From: Catellatospora sp. KI3
GTDB lineage: Bacteria > Actinomycetota > Actinomycetes > Mycobacteriales > Micromonosporaceae
DNA length: 64,000 nucleotides
Reading direction: 5' to 3'
NCBI RefSeq assembly: GCF_029948125.1
Contig: NZ_JASAMB010000008.1
Span: 186,001-250,000 of the forward strand
The notes under the pieces are model-generated. The model made no database searches, had not been told where the DNA came from, and worked only from the letters and a program-made list of their open reading frames with translations. This document shows, one piece after another, positions 7,486 through 15,770 of the stretch; position 1 is the stretch's first letter, and each line of letters begins with the position of its first letter. A program made the position numbers and the translations under genes.

Positions 7486-10400
7486 GTGACCGTTCCCGTC
7501 TCCCCGATGGCCAGGCCGCACGTCGCCGCGGCGGCACGGCGCTGGGCCGACTCGCTCATCGACGACTCCGGCCGCAACCAGCTCGCGTACTACCGCGACC
7601 TGAAGGCGGGCACGCTGCAGCTGGACGGGGCCAGCCCGGCCGCGCTGACCATGCTGCTGGCGGGGCGCCAGGTCACGCTGCGCCAGCTGTTCCCCGAGGA
7701 GCCCGCGCACGCCGACGCGATGCGCCGGGCCAAGACGATCCGCACCCGGATGCGGATGCTGGCCGAGGAGCGCGGCGTCGACGCGGGCTACCTGGCCAGC
7801 GGGCTGGCGACCTGGCACGAGCAGGGGCGTACGCCGCGGGCACCGGTGCTGCTGCACCGGCTGGTCATCCGGACCACCTCGGCGGCCGAGACCGAGTTCG
7901 CGCTGACCGCCGACCCGGAGCCGACGGTCAACCCGGTGCTGCTGTTCAAGCTGGCCAAGGAGCACGGGCTCACCGTCGACCCGGAGGAGCTGCTGGACGC
8001 GCTGCCCGAGGGGGTGTACGACCCGGCGCCGCTGTTCGAGCGGCTGGGCAAGGCGGCGCAGGACGTGCCCGGGTTCGCGATCACGCCGCACCTGCTGGCG
8101 GGCACGTTCCTGTACGAGAAGCTGCCCATGGTCACCGACATCACCGAACACACCCGGCTGCTGGCCGACAGCGACGTGATCGCCGCGCTGGCGGGTGATC
8201 CGGAGGCGCTGGGTTCGCTGTACTCGACCGAGCCGATCGCGGTCGACCAGCCCGACCACGTCGCCCCGTCCGACGAGTTCCTGGTGCTCGACGCCGACTC
8301 GTCGCAGAGCTACGCGGTGAACGCGGCGGTGGCCGGGCACCACCTGGTGGTGAAAGGGCCGCCGGGGACGGGTAAGAGCCAGACCATCGCAAACATGATC
8401 ATGGCGTTGGCGGCGCGCGGGCGCACCGCGCTGTTCGTGGCCGAGAAGCGGGCCGCCATCGACGCGGTGCTCGACCGGCTGGCCCACGTGGGCCTGTCCG
8501 ACCTGGTGCAGAACCTGCACGGCGACCAGTCCAGCCGGCGCGAGCTGGCCCGCGCGCTGGACTCGCGGCTGCAGCGGGCCCGCCACGAGTCCCGGCCGAC
8601 CACCGAGCAGACCGACCGGGACCTGACCGAGTCGCGCACGGCGCTGTCGCGCCACCACAGCGCGCTGCACGCCGTGCACCAGCCGTGGGGCCTGTCCGCG
8701 TACGACCTGCAGGCCCGCCTGGTCGGCACCGACCCGGCCGCGGTCACCCGGCAGCGCTGGAAGGGCGAGCTGCTCACCGCACTGGACGCCGACGCCGCGC
8801 CTCGGCTGCGCGCCACCGTGGTCGAGCTGGCGCAGCTGGGCGCCTTCGACGCCGAACCCGGCCCCGGGCCCTGGGTGCGGGCCACGTTCCGCGACCGCGC
8901 CGCCGCACAGGAGGCGTTCACGCTGGCCGGAGCGGTCGCCCCGGCGCTGGAGCGGCTGCGCCCGCAGCTGGCCGCGCTCGCGGGCCGACTCGGACTGGCC
9001 GTGCCCGCGACGCTGGCCTCGGCCCGCAAGATGTGCGGGCTGCTGTCCGACGTGGACGCGACGCTGACCCGCTTCGACGCGGCGGTGTTCCAGGCGGACC
9101 TGCCGCTGTGGCTGCGCGCCACCGCCGAGGGCGAGCAGCGCGAAGGTCTGGGGTTCTGGGCCCGGCGCAGGATCGTGAAGCAGGTGCGGGAGCTGTGGCG
9201 CGGCGGTGGTCGGCCCGGTCCGGCGCAGCTGCACCCCGCCCTGGCGGCCGCCGCCGACCAGCTAGCCCGGTGGCGGGTGGTCAGCCTCGACGGGCAGCCG
9301 CCGCGCACCGATCCGGCCCTGGCCGCCACCGCGGGCGAGTTCGCGCGGCTGGACGCGGAGCTGGCGCGGCTGCGGGCGTACGTGCCGGTCGGCGCCGTCG
9401 GGGAGTCGACGGCGGTCCGCGGTTCAGGCGGACCGTCCGGACGAGCCGAGGGCGAAGCCGACGACCTGGCCGCGCTGCAGGAGGAGCTGGACCGGCTGGC
9501 GCTGGACCAGACCGACCTGCTGCGCACCGCCCGCCGCAACGAGCTGGCCGAGCAGGTGGTGCGCTGGCAGGCGCACCGGCTGCTGGACGACCTGGCCGGG
9601 CGCGGCGGTGACGCCGCGCTGGCCGGGGCGGCGTTCGACCACGCCTGGCACAGCTCGATCCTGGACGAGGTGCGGCTGGCCGACCCGGAGCTGTCTGCGT
9701 TCCACGGCACCGCCCTGCACGCGGCGGTGAGCCGGTTCCACGTGGCCGACGCCGCGCACATCACCTCGGCCGCGCAGCGGGTGCGGCACCTGTCCGCGCT
9801 GAACATGATGCGGGTGCTGGACGCCCACCCCGACCAGCAGCAGCTGGTACGCCGCGAGGCCGCCAAGAAGACCCGGCACCTGCCCATCCGGCGGCTGTTC
9901 GAGCAGGCCCCCGACGCGCTGACCGCGCTGAAGCCGTGCTGGGCGATGAGCCCGCTGCTGGTCAGCCAGGTGCTGCCCGCCCGGGTGCTGTTCGACGTGG
10001 TCATCTTCGACGAGGCGAGCCAGGTCGAGCCGGTCGACGGCGTCACCGCGATCATGCGCGGGCGCCAGGTGGTGGTGGCCGGCGACGAGCACCAGCTGCC
10101 GCCGACGGACTTCTTCAACCGGGCCGACGGCGAACCGTCCGAGACCGAGGACGGCACGGCGCTGTCCGACGACGTGGAGTCGCTGCTGCAGGCGTTCGCG
10201 CACACGCTGCCGCTGCCGCAGGTGCGCCACCTGGCGTGGCACTACCGCAGCCGCGACGAGCGGCTGATCGCGTTCTCCAACGCGCACATCTACAGCCCCA
10301 ACGGCAACGCGCTGACCACCTTCCCTGGTGCCGACATCGGCGACGGGATCAGCCACGTGCTGGTCGCCGACCCGCTGGCCGCGGCCGCGGCGGCCGGGCA

Positions 10401-11580
10401 GCCGACCGACGCGGACTCCCCGGCGGCGGTGGCCGCGGCCGCCGCGGCCGCCGTCCCGGCCAACCTGGAGAGCAGCAACGCCGAGGTGCGCAAGGTGGTC
10501 GAGCTGATCCTGGCGCACGCGCAGCAGCGGCCGGGCGAGTCGCTGGGCGTGATCACCATGGGCATCACCCACGCCGAGCGCGTCGACGCGGCGCTGCGCC
10601 GGGCGCTGGTACGGCGGCCCGAGCTGGAGCCGTTCTTCGGCGAGAACGGGCACGAGCCGTTCTTCGTGAAGAACATCGAGCGGGTGCAGGGCGACGAGCG
10701 CGACGCGGTGATCCTGACCGTCGGCTACCCCAAGAGCCCGGACGGGCGGGTGCTCTACCGGTTCGGGCCGCTGAACACCAAGGGCGGGCACCGGCGCCTC
10801 AACGTGGCGATCACCCGGGCGCGGCGGCGGATGACCGTGGTCAGCTCGTTCAGCCACCTGGACCTGGACCCGGCCAAGCTGCGCGCCCCGGGCGCGGTCA
10901 TGCTGCGCGACTTCCTGGAGTACGCCGCCGCGGGCGGTCCCCGGGGCGCGGCCGCCGCCGACACCACGGCGCTGAACCCGTTCGAGGCCGACGTGTTCGC
11001 CCGGCTGACCGAGGCGGGCATCCCGCTGGTGGCGCGGCACGGCGTGGGCGGGCAGCGGATCGACTTCGCGGCCACGCACCCGGCCGACCCGCGCCGCCCG
11101 GTGCTGGCGATCGAGGCCGACGGGTCCACGTACCACGCGTCGCCGACGGTGCGCGACCGCGACCGGCTGCGCCAGCAGCACCTGCAGCGGCTGGGCTGGC
11201 GGTTCCACCGGATCTGGTCGACGGACTGGGCCCGGCAGCGCGATCTGGAGATCGCCAAGGCGCGGGCCGCGTACGACCTGGCGGTGGCCGGATCGGACCT
11301 GCCCGGCCCGCAGCAGCTGGCCGACGCGGTGACGATCCGGCTGGCCTCGAGCACCCCGCGCAGCCTGCCCCGGCCGGAGGTGCCCGACGGCGTGGCGGTC
11401 GGCGACCTGCCGACGGCGACGCTGATCGAGCTGGTGCGCTGGATCGAGAGCGACCGCCTCAACCGCACCGAGGACGAGGTGGTGGCCGAGGCGGCCGAGG
11501 AGCTGAACGTGCCCCGGCGCACCGCGAAGGTGACCGAGGCGATCCGGGCGGCGGTGCGACAGGCGCGGCCTGCTTCGTGA
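7486..11580 (+). CDS. DUF4011-helicase-Vsr-like protein (Hhe-type SF1 helicase-nuclease)
   Basis: A protein of 1364 residues. The N terminus (WADSLIDDSGRNQLAYYRDLKAGTL) resembles DUF4011. A superfamily 1 helicase core follows: Walker A GPPGTGKS near residue 291, DEAS near 841, GDEHQLPP near 866, HYRSRDERLI, VQGDERDAVILT near 1066 and NVAITRARRR near 1106. A long insert separates Walker A from Walker B. After the helicase comes a restriction-like nuclease (MTES_1575/Vsr type) at about 1165-1262 with QRIDFAA, AIEADGSTYH and RDRDRLRQQHLQRLGWRFHR in pieces. In defence-gene surveys this architecture is called Hhe, a single-protein anti-phage system. GTG 7486 or ATG 7507 are likelier starts than the first GTG at 7444. 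No partner gene is adjacent. Confidence 0.85.
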   Translation: MTVPVSPMARPHVAAAARRWADSLIDDSGRNQLAYYRDLKAGTLQLDGASPAALTMLLAGRQVTLRQLFPEEPAHADAMRRAKTIRTRMRMLAEERGVDAGYLASGLATWHEQGRTPRAPVLLHRLVIRTTSAAETEFALTADPEPTVNPVLLFKLAKEHGLTVDPEELLDALPEGVYDPAPLFERLGKAAQDVPGFAITPHLLAGTFLYEKLPMVTDITEHTRLLADSDVIAALAGDPEALGSLYSTEPIAVDQPDHVAPSDEFLVLDADSSQSYAVNAAVAGHHLVVKGPPGTGKSQTIANMIMALAARGRTALFVAEKRAAIDAVLDRLAHVGLSDLVQNLHGDQSSRRELARALDSRLQRARHESRPTTEQTDRDLTESRTALSRHHSALHAVHQPWGLSAYDLQARLVGTDPAAVTRQRWKGELLTALDADAAPRLRATVVELAQLGAFDAEPGPGPWVRATFRDRAAAQEAFTLAGAVAPALERLRPQLAALAGRLGLAVPATLASARKMCGLLSDVDATLTRFDAAVFQADLPLWLRATAEGEQREGLGFWARRRIVKQVRELWRGGGRPGPAQLHPALAAAADQLARWRVVSLDGQPPRTDPALAATAGEFARLDAELARLRAYVPVGAVGESTAVRGSGGPSGRAEGEADDLAALQEELDRLALDQTDLLRTARRNELAEQVVRWQAHRLLDDLAGRGGDAALAGAAFDHAWHSSILDEVRLADPELSAFHGTALHAAVSRFHVADAAHITSAAQRVRHLSALNMMRVLDAHPDQQQLVRREAAKKTRHLPIRRLFEQAPDALTALKPCWAMSPLLVSQVLPARVLFDVVIFDEASQVEPVDGVTAIMRGRQVVVAGDEHQLPPTDFFNRADGEPSETEDGTALSDDVESLLQAFAHTLPLPQVRHLAWHYRSRDERLIAFSNAHIYSPNGNALTTFPGADIGDGISHVLVADPLAAAAAAGQPTDADSPAAVAAAAAAAVPANLESSNAEVRKVVELILAHAQQRPGESLGVITMGITHAERVDAALRRALVRRPELEPFFGENGHEPFFVKNIERVQGDERDAVILTVGYPKSPDGRVLYRFGPLNTKGGHRRLNVAITRARRRMTVVSSFSHLDLDPAKLRAPGAVMLRDFLEYAAAGGPRGAAAADTTALNPFEADVFARLTEAGIPLVARHGVGGQRIDFAATHPADPRRPVLAIEADGSTYHASPTVRDRDRLRQQHLQRLGWRFHRIWSTDWARQRDLEIAKARAAYDLAVAGSDLPGPQQLADAVTIRLASSTPRSLPRPEVPDGVAVGDLPTATLIELVRWIESDRLNRTEDEVVAEAAEELNVPRRTAKVTEAIRAAVRQARPAS

Positions 11581-11608
11581 CGGCTACTTCTTGACGGCTA
11601 CTTCTTGA
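11579..11608. repeat. 15-bp direct duplication at two convergent gene ends
   Basis: GACGGCTACTTCTT occurs twice in tandem. One copy follows the helicase stop and the second includes the last codons and stop of the minus-strand Nudix gene. It looks like a small local duplication. Confidence 0.7.
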
Positions 11609-12020
11609 CGGCCGAGCGCAGCACGTCGCGCACGGCGTCGAGCATGGCGATGGAGTCGAGTTCGGCGGCGGGGTGCCAGCTCGGCTCGACCATGATGCCG
11701 TCGGGCTGCGGGCGCAGGTCGCCGCCGAGGACGGTCACCGCGTACAGCATGAACACGCCGTGGAAGTCCAGGCCGCCGGCGAGCTCGCGGTGGTCGGAGC
11801 CGACGTCGAGCAGCCCGTCGACGCGCACCTGCAGGCCCGTGGTCTCGGCGAACTCGCGCACCACGGTCTCGGCGGGGTGCTCACCGTGCTCGATGGTGCC
11901 GCCGGGCGGCATCCATTTGCCCAGGTCGCCGTGCGAGCTGCGGCCGATCTGCACGAGCAGCACGGTGTCGCCCTCGCGCGCGAGACCGTACGCCGAGACC
12001 CGCTGCCACTGCCTGACCAT
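11598..12020 (-). CDS. Nudix hydrolase with a degenerate Nudix box
   Basis: A protein of 140 residues with Nudix layout: GTIEHGE, then REFAETTGL in the box helix. The consensus REUxEExGU needs two adjacent glutamates, but here the second is threonine (AETTG). One metal ligand is therefore missing, and activity may be altered or lost. The start is ATG 12020, which gives MVRQWQRVSAYGLAREGDTVLLVQ, the usual first strand. The stop lies next to a 15-bp tandem duplication shared with the end of the convergent helicase gene. Confidence 0.8.
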   Translation of the reverse strand: MVRQWQRVSAYGLAREGDTVLLVQIGRSSHGDLGKWMPPGGTIEHGEHPAETVVREFAETTGLQVRVDGLLDVGSDHRELAGGLDFHGVFMLYAVTVLGGDLRPQPDGIMVEPSWHPAAELDSIAMLDAVRDVLRSAVKK

Positions 12021-12265
12021 AGTCACGACACAAAAGCCTGCCATGTTCCGGCGCGGCCGCACAGATGGCCGTACCACCCAATCCTCTCGTCCGGACCCCC
12101 GCCCAGCTCAGGCCCGATACCGGCCGTCTCCCGCCCTGATCTTGGGGTGGGGGACGTCACTCACCGCCGCGGCAGCCGCCAAAGGGCGACTGAGCGTTGG
12201 TTTTGGCCGAACGGGTGAGGCAAAGTCGGCCTTTAGGCGAAACATCTCCGGTGCATCGAAGCGCC

Positions 12266-12271
12266 TATGCT
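12266..12271 (+). promoter_or_regulatory. -10 box of a probable leaderless promoter (TATGCT)
   Basis: TATGCT lies 7 nt before ATG 12279. This makes the downstream ATG the probable start, since the upstream ATG at 12267 is inside the box. Confidence 0.55.
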
Positions 12272-12278
12272 CGCGGTC

Positions 12279-12626
12279 ATGTCGAGCAACCACGACTTCG
12301 CGCCGTGCCGCCTGATGGAGAGTGAGTCCGGCGAGTACAGCCTGATCTTCGATGACTTCGATGACCATGTGGACATCTTCGACGAGCAGGGGTGGGAGGG
12401 CAACGGCTACGCCTGGGAGGGCGTGGTGCAGGTGATGCTCGCCGAACGCGTACCGGAGATCCTCGACCAGATCGAGTTCGACTCCGAGACCGCGCTGTTC
12501 TCGGTGACCGCCCGCAGCGAGGACGCGCTGCTGGAGGTGGCCGCGGTGATCAGAGAGGCGATCGGCGACGCCGACGTGCTCGCCGACGCGATCGCCCGCG
12601 CCGAGGAGCAGGGCCTGCTCGACTAA
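12279..12626 (+). CDS. Imm51-like immunity-family protein
   Basis: An acidic protein of 115 residues. The segment LIFDDFDDHVDIFDEQGWEGNGYAWEGV, read in parts, fits what I know of Imm51, a family found beside polymorphic toxins, where it neutralises the cognate toxin in the cytoplasm. The rest (SETALFSVTARSEDALLEVA) looks like an alpha/beta domain. No toxin gene is adjacent, so this is either an orphan immunity gene or a family member with another role. ATG 12279 is preferred because of the -10 box just before it. Confidence 0.65.
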   Translation: MSSNHDFAPCRLMESESGEYSLIFDDFDDHVDIFDEQGWEGNGYAWEGVVQVMLAERVPEILDQIEFDSETALFSVTARSEDALLEVAAVIREAIGDADVLADAIARAEEQGLLD

Positions 12627-12654
12627 TCGGGTGCGCGCCGGACGCGGCCTCGGC

Positions 12655-12660
12655 TAGCGT
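12655..12660 (+). promoter_or_regulatory. -10 box of a probable leaderless promoter (TAGCGT)
   Basis: TAGCGT lies 6 nt before ATG 12667, 29 bp after the stop of the Imm51-like gene. The two genes may thus be transcribed separately. Confidence 0.55.
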
Positions 12661-12666
12661 CCGGCC

Positions 12667-13722
12667 ATGGCCAATCCTCCGCACACCCCGCTGGTCGGCA
12701 CCCCGAAGCTGCGCCCCGGTGACCGGGTCGCGGTCCTCTCCCCGTCGCACGGCTCCCCCGCCCAGTTCCCGCACGTGTACGAGCAGGGCCTGGCCCGGCT
12801 GCGCGACGAGCTGGGCCTGGTGCCGGTGGAGTTCCCCACCACCCGCGCCGCGCACGCGCGCGCCGAGGACCGGGCACGCGACATCGAGGCCGCCTTCGCC
12901 GACCCGTCCATCCGGGCGGTGTTCGCCACCATCGGCGGCGACGACCAGATCACGGTCGTACCGCACCTGGACCCGGCGGTGCTGCGGGCCGACCCCAAGC
13001 CGTTCTTCGGCTACTCCGACAACACCAACCTGCTCAACGCGCTGTTCCACGCCGGGGTCGCGTCCTGCCACGGCGGCTCGGTGATGGTGCACCTCGCGCG
13101 CGGCGGCGCGACGCATCCGGCCACCATGGACAGCCTGCGCGCCGCCCTGTTCACCGACGGCTGGTACGAGCTGTCCCCCGCCGCCGAGTCCGGCGACGAA
13201 GTGCTGAACTGGGCCGATCCAGCCGCGCTGGGCCGTACCGCGCCGCTGGAGCCGGCTGACGGCTGGCACTGGCACGGCCCGGGCACCGTGGTCGAGGGCC
13301 CGTGCTGGGGCGGCAACCTGGAGATCATCTCGTGGCTGCTGCAGGCCGACCGGGTCGGGCCGACCGAGGCGTTCGCCGGGCACGTGCTGCTGATCGAGAC
13401 GTCCGAGGAGATGCCGCCCGCCGAGGAGGTGTTCCGGATGCTGCGCAACATGGGCGAGCGCGGGCTGCTCGGGCAGTTCGCCGCGATCCTGGTCGGGCGG
13501 GCCAAGGCGTGGAACTTCGACCGGCGCAACGACGCGGCGGCCAAGGCGGCGTACCGCGACGCGCAGCGGGCGGCGGTGCTGCGGGCGGTGGCGGCGTACA
13601 ACCCCGGTGCGGTGCTCGTGTTCGACCTGGACATCGGCCACACCGACCCGCAGCTGATCGTCCCGATCGGCAAGCCGGTACGCGTCGACGCCGTCGCCCG
13701 CCGCGTCAGCGTCCACTACTGA
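12667..13722 (+). CDS. S66-family LD-carboxypeptidase (MccF-like)
   Basis: A protein of 351 residues with the S66 Ser-Glu-His triad readable: S117 in FFGYSDNTN, E219 in CWGGNLEI and H325 in DIGHTDPQ. S66 enzymes either cut the L,D-bond of peptidoglycan tetrapeptides during wall recycling or, as MccF, cleave microcin C-type peptide-nucleotides. Family members of this length with GDDQITVVPHLD look MccF-like. There is no signal peptide, so it acts in the cytoplasm. Both recycling and peptide-antibiotic resistance remain possible. Confidence 0.85.
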   Translation: MANPPHTPLVGTPKLRPGDRVAVLSPSHGSPAQFPHVYEQGLARLRDELGLVPVEFPTTRAAHARAEDRARDIEAAFADPSIRAVFATIGGDDQITVVPHLDPAVLRADPKPFFGYSDNTNLLNALFHAGVASCHGGSVMVHLARGGATHPATMDSLRAALFTDGWYELSPAAESGDEVLNWADPAALGRTAPLEPADGWHWHGPGTVVEGPCWGGNLEIISWLLQADRVGPTEAFAGHVLLIETSEEMPPAEEVFRMLRNMGERGLLGQFAAILVGRAKAWNFDRRNDAAAKAAYRDAQRAAVLRAVAAYNPGAVLVFDLDIGHTDPQLIVPIGKPVRVDAVARRVSVHY

Positions 13723-13898
13723 TCCCCACCCTCGCCCCGTCACCCCGTCACCCCGTCACCCCGTCACCCCGTCATCCCCGTCACCCTCGCCGCCCCAGTC
13801 ACCCTCGCCGCCCTCGCCGCCCTCGCCGCCCCCGCCGCGCCTGCCGCGCCCGTTGCTCCCGCCGCCCCTCGCGCCCCGTTCGGCCGCCATCCGCCCCG

Positions 13899-13963
13899 AT
13901 GATCGCCGTCTGCGGTCAGAACCTCTGCTGTAGGGCCAGGTTCCGACCGGAGACGGCGATCAT
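13899..13963. repeat. Long imperfect hairpin with 25-bp arms (GATCGCCGTC family)
   Basis: The arms at 13899-13923 and 13939-13963 match at 23 of 25 positions around a 15-nt loop. The outer sequence is ATGATCGCCGTC and the inner is GGTCAGAACC. Related single arms recur at about 14335-14358 and in the structure at 14471-14538. Confidence 0.85.
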
Positions 13964-14062
13964 GGACGGATATGGGCCAGTCGACCGCAGCTCTCCCTCT
14001 CGCGCCGGAAAGCGCCCTCTTCGCGGCACGAAACTTCGCTTCCCGGCCGGAAAACCCGTGTG

Positions 14063-14187
14063 GCGGCACGGACGCACGTCGCGGCACGGACGCACGTCGC
14101 GGCACGGACGCACGTCGCGGCACGGACGCACGTCGCGGCACGGACGCACGTCGCAGCACGAAGCACGTCGCGGCACGGACGCAGGTC
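14063..14187. repeat. 18-bp tandem array, seven units
   Basis: Five identical units GCGGCACGGACGCACGTC are followed by a shortened variant and one more near-perfect unit. Five GCGTC pentamers follow directly (14188-14212). There are no spacers, so this is not a CRISPR. Confidence 0.9.
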
Positions 14188-14470
14188 GCGTCGCGTCGCG
14201 TCGCGTCGCGTCGCGAAAGCACGTCGCGGCGCGGAAAGCCCTTGGTGCGGCCCGGAAAGCCGCGTCGTGGCACGGAAAACCAGCTTTGCTGCTCAAAACG
14301 ACGATCACCCGTCGCCAGGGTGCGGGTGAGACCCCGAAGATCGCCGTCTCTGGTCATTCACCTGCAGGCACACCGCCGGGAAGCCTGCTTGCGCTACCCC
14401 AAACGGCGATCTCCGATGGCGCCGATAGCCAAGATCAGGGTTCTAGGTCGCAGCGTCGGCTGCAAGGCAG

Positions 14471-14538
14471 GGTTCTGACCGGAGGCGACGATCAACCTCC
14501 ACGGAGGTTCCAAGATCGCCGCCTCTGGTCAGAACACC
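14471..14538. repeat. Large inverted structure of the GATCGCCGTC family
   Basis: A right-type arm (GGTTCTGACCGGAGG, from 14471) and a left-type arm (from 14514, CCTCTGGTCAGAAC) face each other around a perfect small hairpin, AACCTCC-AC-GGAGGTT at 14495-14510. The arms are related to those at 13899-13963. Confidence 0.75.
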
Positions 14539-14812
14539 ACCGCGCGAGTCACCGTCGTCTAGATCACGGCCGACCGGATCACCGCCCCGCGCCCTGCTGC
14601 CACGCGCCCTGCTGCCACGCGCCCTGCTGCCACGCGCCCGGCTGCCGGGCAGATGCTGCCGCGCATGCCTGCTACGCGCAGGGATGCCGGGCGGATGCTG
14701 CCCGGCATCCCTGCCCCGCGGTAGCTGCGCGGCGGTAGCTGCCCGGTGGTCGCTGCGCGGCGGTAGCTGCACGCGGATCGCTATGCGGCGGGTCGCTGGC
14801 GGCGGTGGCGGG

Positions 14813-15604
14813 TCACAGGGCGGCGATGAGGTTTGCGGGCATCTCGACCACGTCGGCGGGGGCGGGGGCCTGGACCTGCACCGGCTCGCCGTACCCGAAG
14901 AACTCGGCCTTCATCGTGGTGACGCCCGCCGTCTTGCCGATCCGGCTCAGGTCGATCGTCATCACGGAGATCCGGCCCTGGTCGTCGAGGGTGACCCGGA
15001 ACGGGACCGCCTTGGCCTCGTCGCCCAGTGCCGCGACCATCTGCGGCGTCGCGGTCGGCGACTTCGTCATGTCGACGGTGCCCTCGAAACCGCGCTCGCC
15101 GGACTTCTTCACGGCGAACGCGGACCTCAGCAGCTCACTCATCGACGACGGGTCCTCCAGCGACTTGCGGATCAGGCTGGTGGCCTTGAGCTGGCTGATC
15201 TTGACGTGCATCCACTGCTTGGGCAGCGTCGACAGGCCCACGTAGCGCAGCCACAGCTCGTCGCCGATCTGGATCGTCTCGGTGGTCAGCTTCTGCCCGG
15301 CAGCGTTGATCTCCATGGACGCGCTCGCGCGGTGGTTCGCCACGTCGGAGGCGCCCTTGCCCGTCATCGACGACCTGTCGCCGCTCATGTTGAAGACGAA
15401 CTTCTGGTTCTCCGCCTTGCTCTTCGCCTGGGCCGCGGCCAGCACCTCGCCGGGCGGCAGTTCGTCGGCGGCGGGTGAGGCCGCGGCGGAGACCGACGCG
15501 AGCGGGCGCGGGCCCTGGTCCGGCGACTGGCCCTTGCACCCGGCCACGGCGACCGCGAGGGCGGCCGCCCCCACTACCAGTAGTGACAGGCGTGACGGCT
15601 TCAT
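14813..15604 (-). CDS. LppX/LprAFG-like secreted lipoprotein
   Basis: A protein of 263 residues with a lipoprotein signal peptide ending LAVAVAGC (lipidated Cys23). The mature part (QKLTTETIQIGDELWLRY, MHVKISQL and VPFRVTLDDQGRISVMTIDL) resembles the LppX/LprG/LprA fold of actinobacteria, whose members bind lipids or glycolipids at the cell surface. The start is ATG 15604, which gives the signal peptide directly. The gene stands alone next to the repeat-rich region. Confidence 0.75.
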   Translation of the reverse strand: MKPSRLSLLVVGAAALAVAVAGCKGQSPDQGPRPLASVSAAASPAADELPPGEVLAAAQAKSKAENQKFVFNMSGDRSSMTGKGASDVANHRASASMEINAAGQKLTTETIQIGDELWLRYVGLSTLPKQWMHVKISQLKATSLIRKSLEDPSSMSELLRSAFAVKKSGERGFEGTVDMTKSPTATPQMVAALGDEAKAVPFRVTLDDQGRISVMTIDLSRIGKTAGVTTMKAEFFGYGEPVQVQAPAPADVVEMPANLIAAL

Positions 15605-15770
15605 GAGGTTCCTCCCCGTACCGTCTCCCGGCGAGGGGTTCCCCGGGTGACGGTTCGGCAGCGTAGTCCAGCCAGGCGAACCGGTCCGGGTGGGGGACGC
15701 TGGCGCCGATCCCGCCGTCGTACGCTGAACGCCGCCGACTTGGCACGGAACGTCCGGAAAGGACAGCGGT

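Larger units (their letters stand above)
13723..14812. other. 1.1-kb repeat-rich intergenic region, probably non-coding
   Basis: All six frames are partly open because of the high GC content, but none shows a plausible protein: every frame translates to short periodic strings. The region holds CGTCACCC repeats (about 13737-13800), a long hairpin (13899-13963), an 18-bp tandem array (14063-14187), GCGTC pentamers (14188-14212), a second large inverted structure (14471-14538) and CCCTGCTGCCACGCG repeats (about 14590-14640). It separates the S66 gene from a convergent lipoprotein gene. Confidence 0.7.

Noticed and set aside
6664-9234. N-terminal extension of the ABC ATPase frame to 1091 residues
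   Set aside because: It covers tetR and half of the helicase antisense and has no domain-like sequence. The good ribosome site and the conserved N terminus place the start at 6663.
14063-14187. Regular array that looks CRISPR-like
   Set aside because: Units of 18 bp abut without spacers, and no cas gene is present. It is a simple tandem repeat.
13302-14738. Long open frame (478 codons) across the repeat-rich region
   Set aside because: It begins inside the S66 gene in another frame and then translates tandem repeats into Arg/His strings. High GC keeps all frames open.
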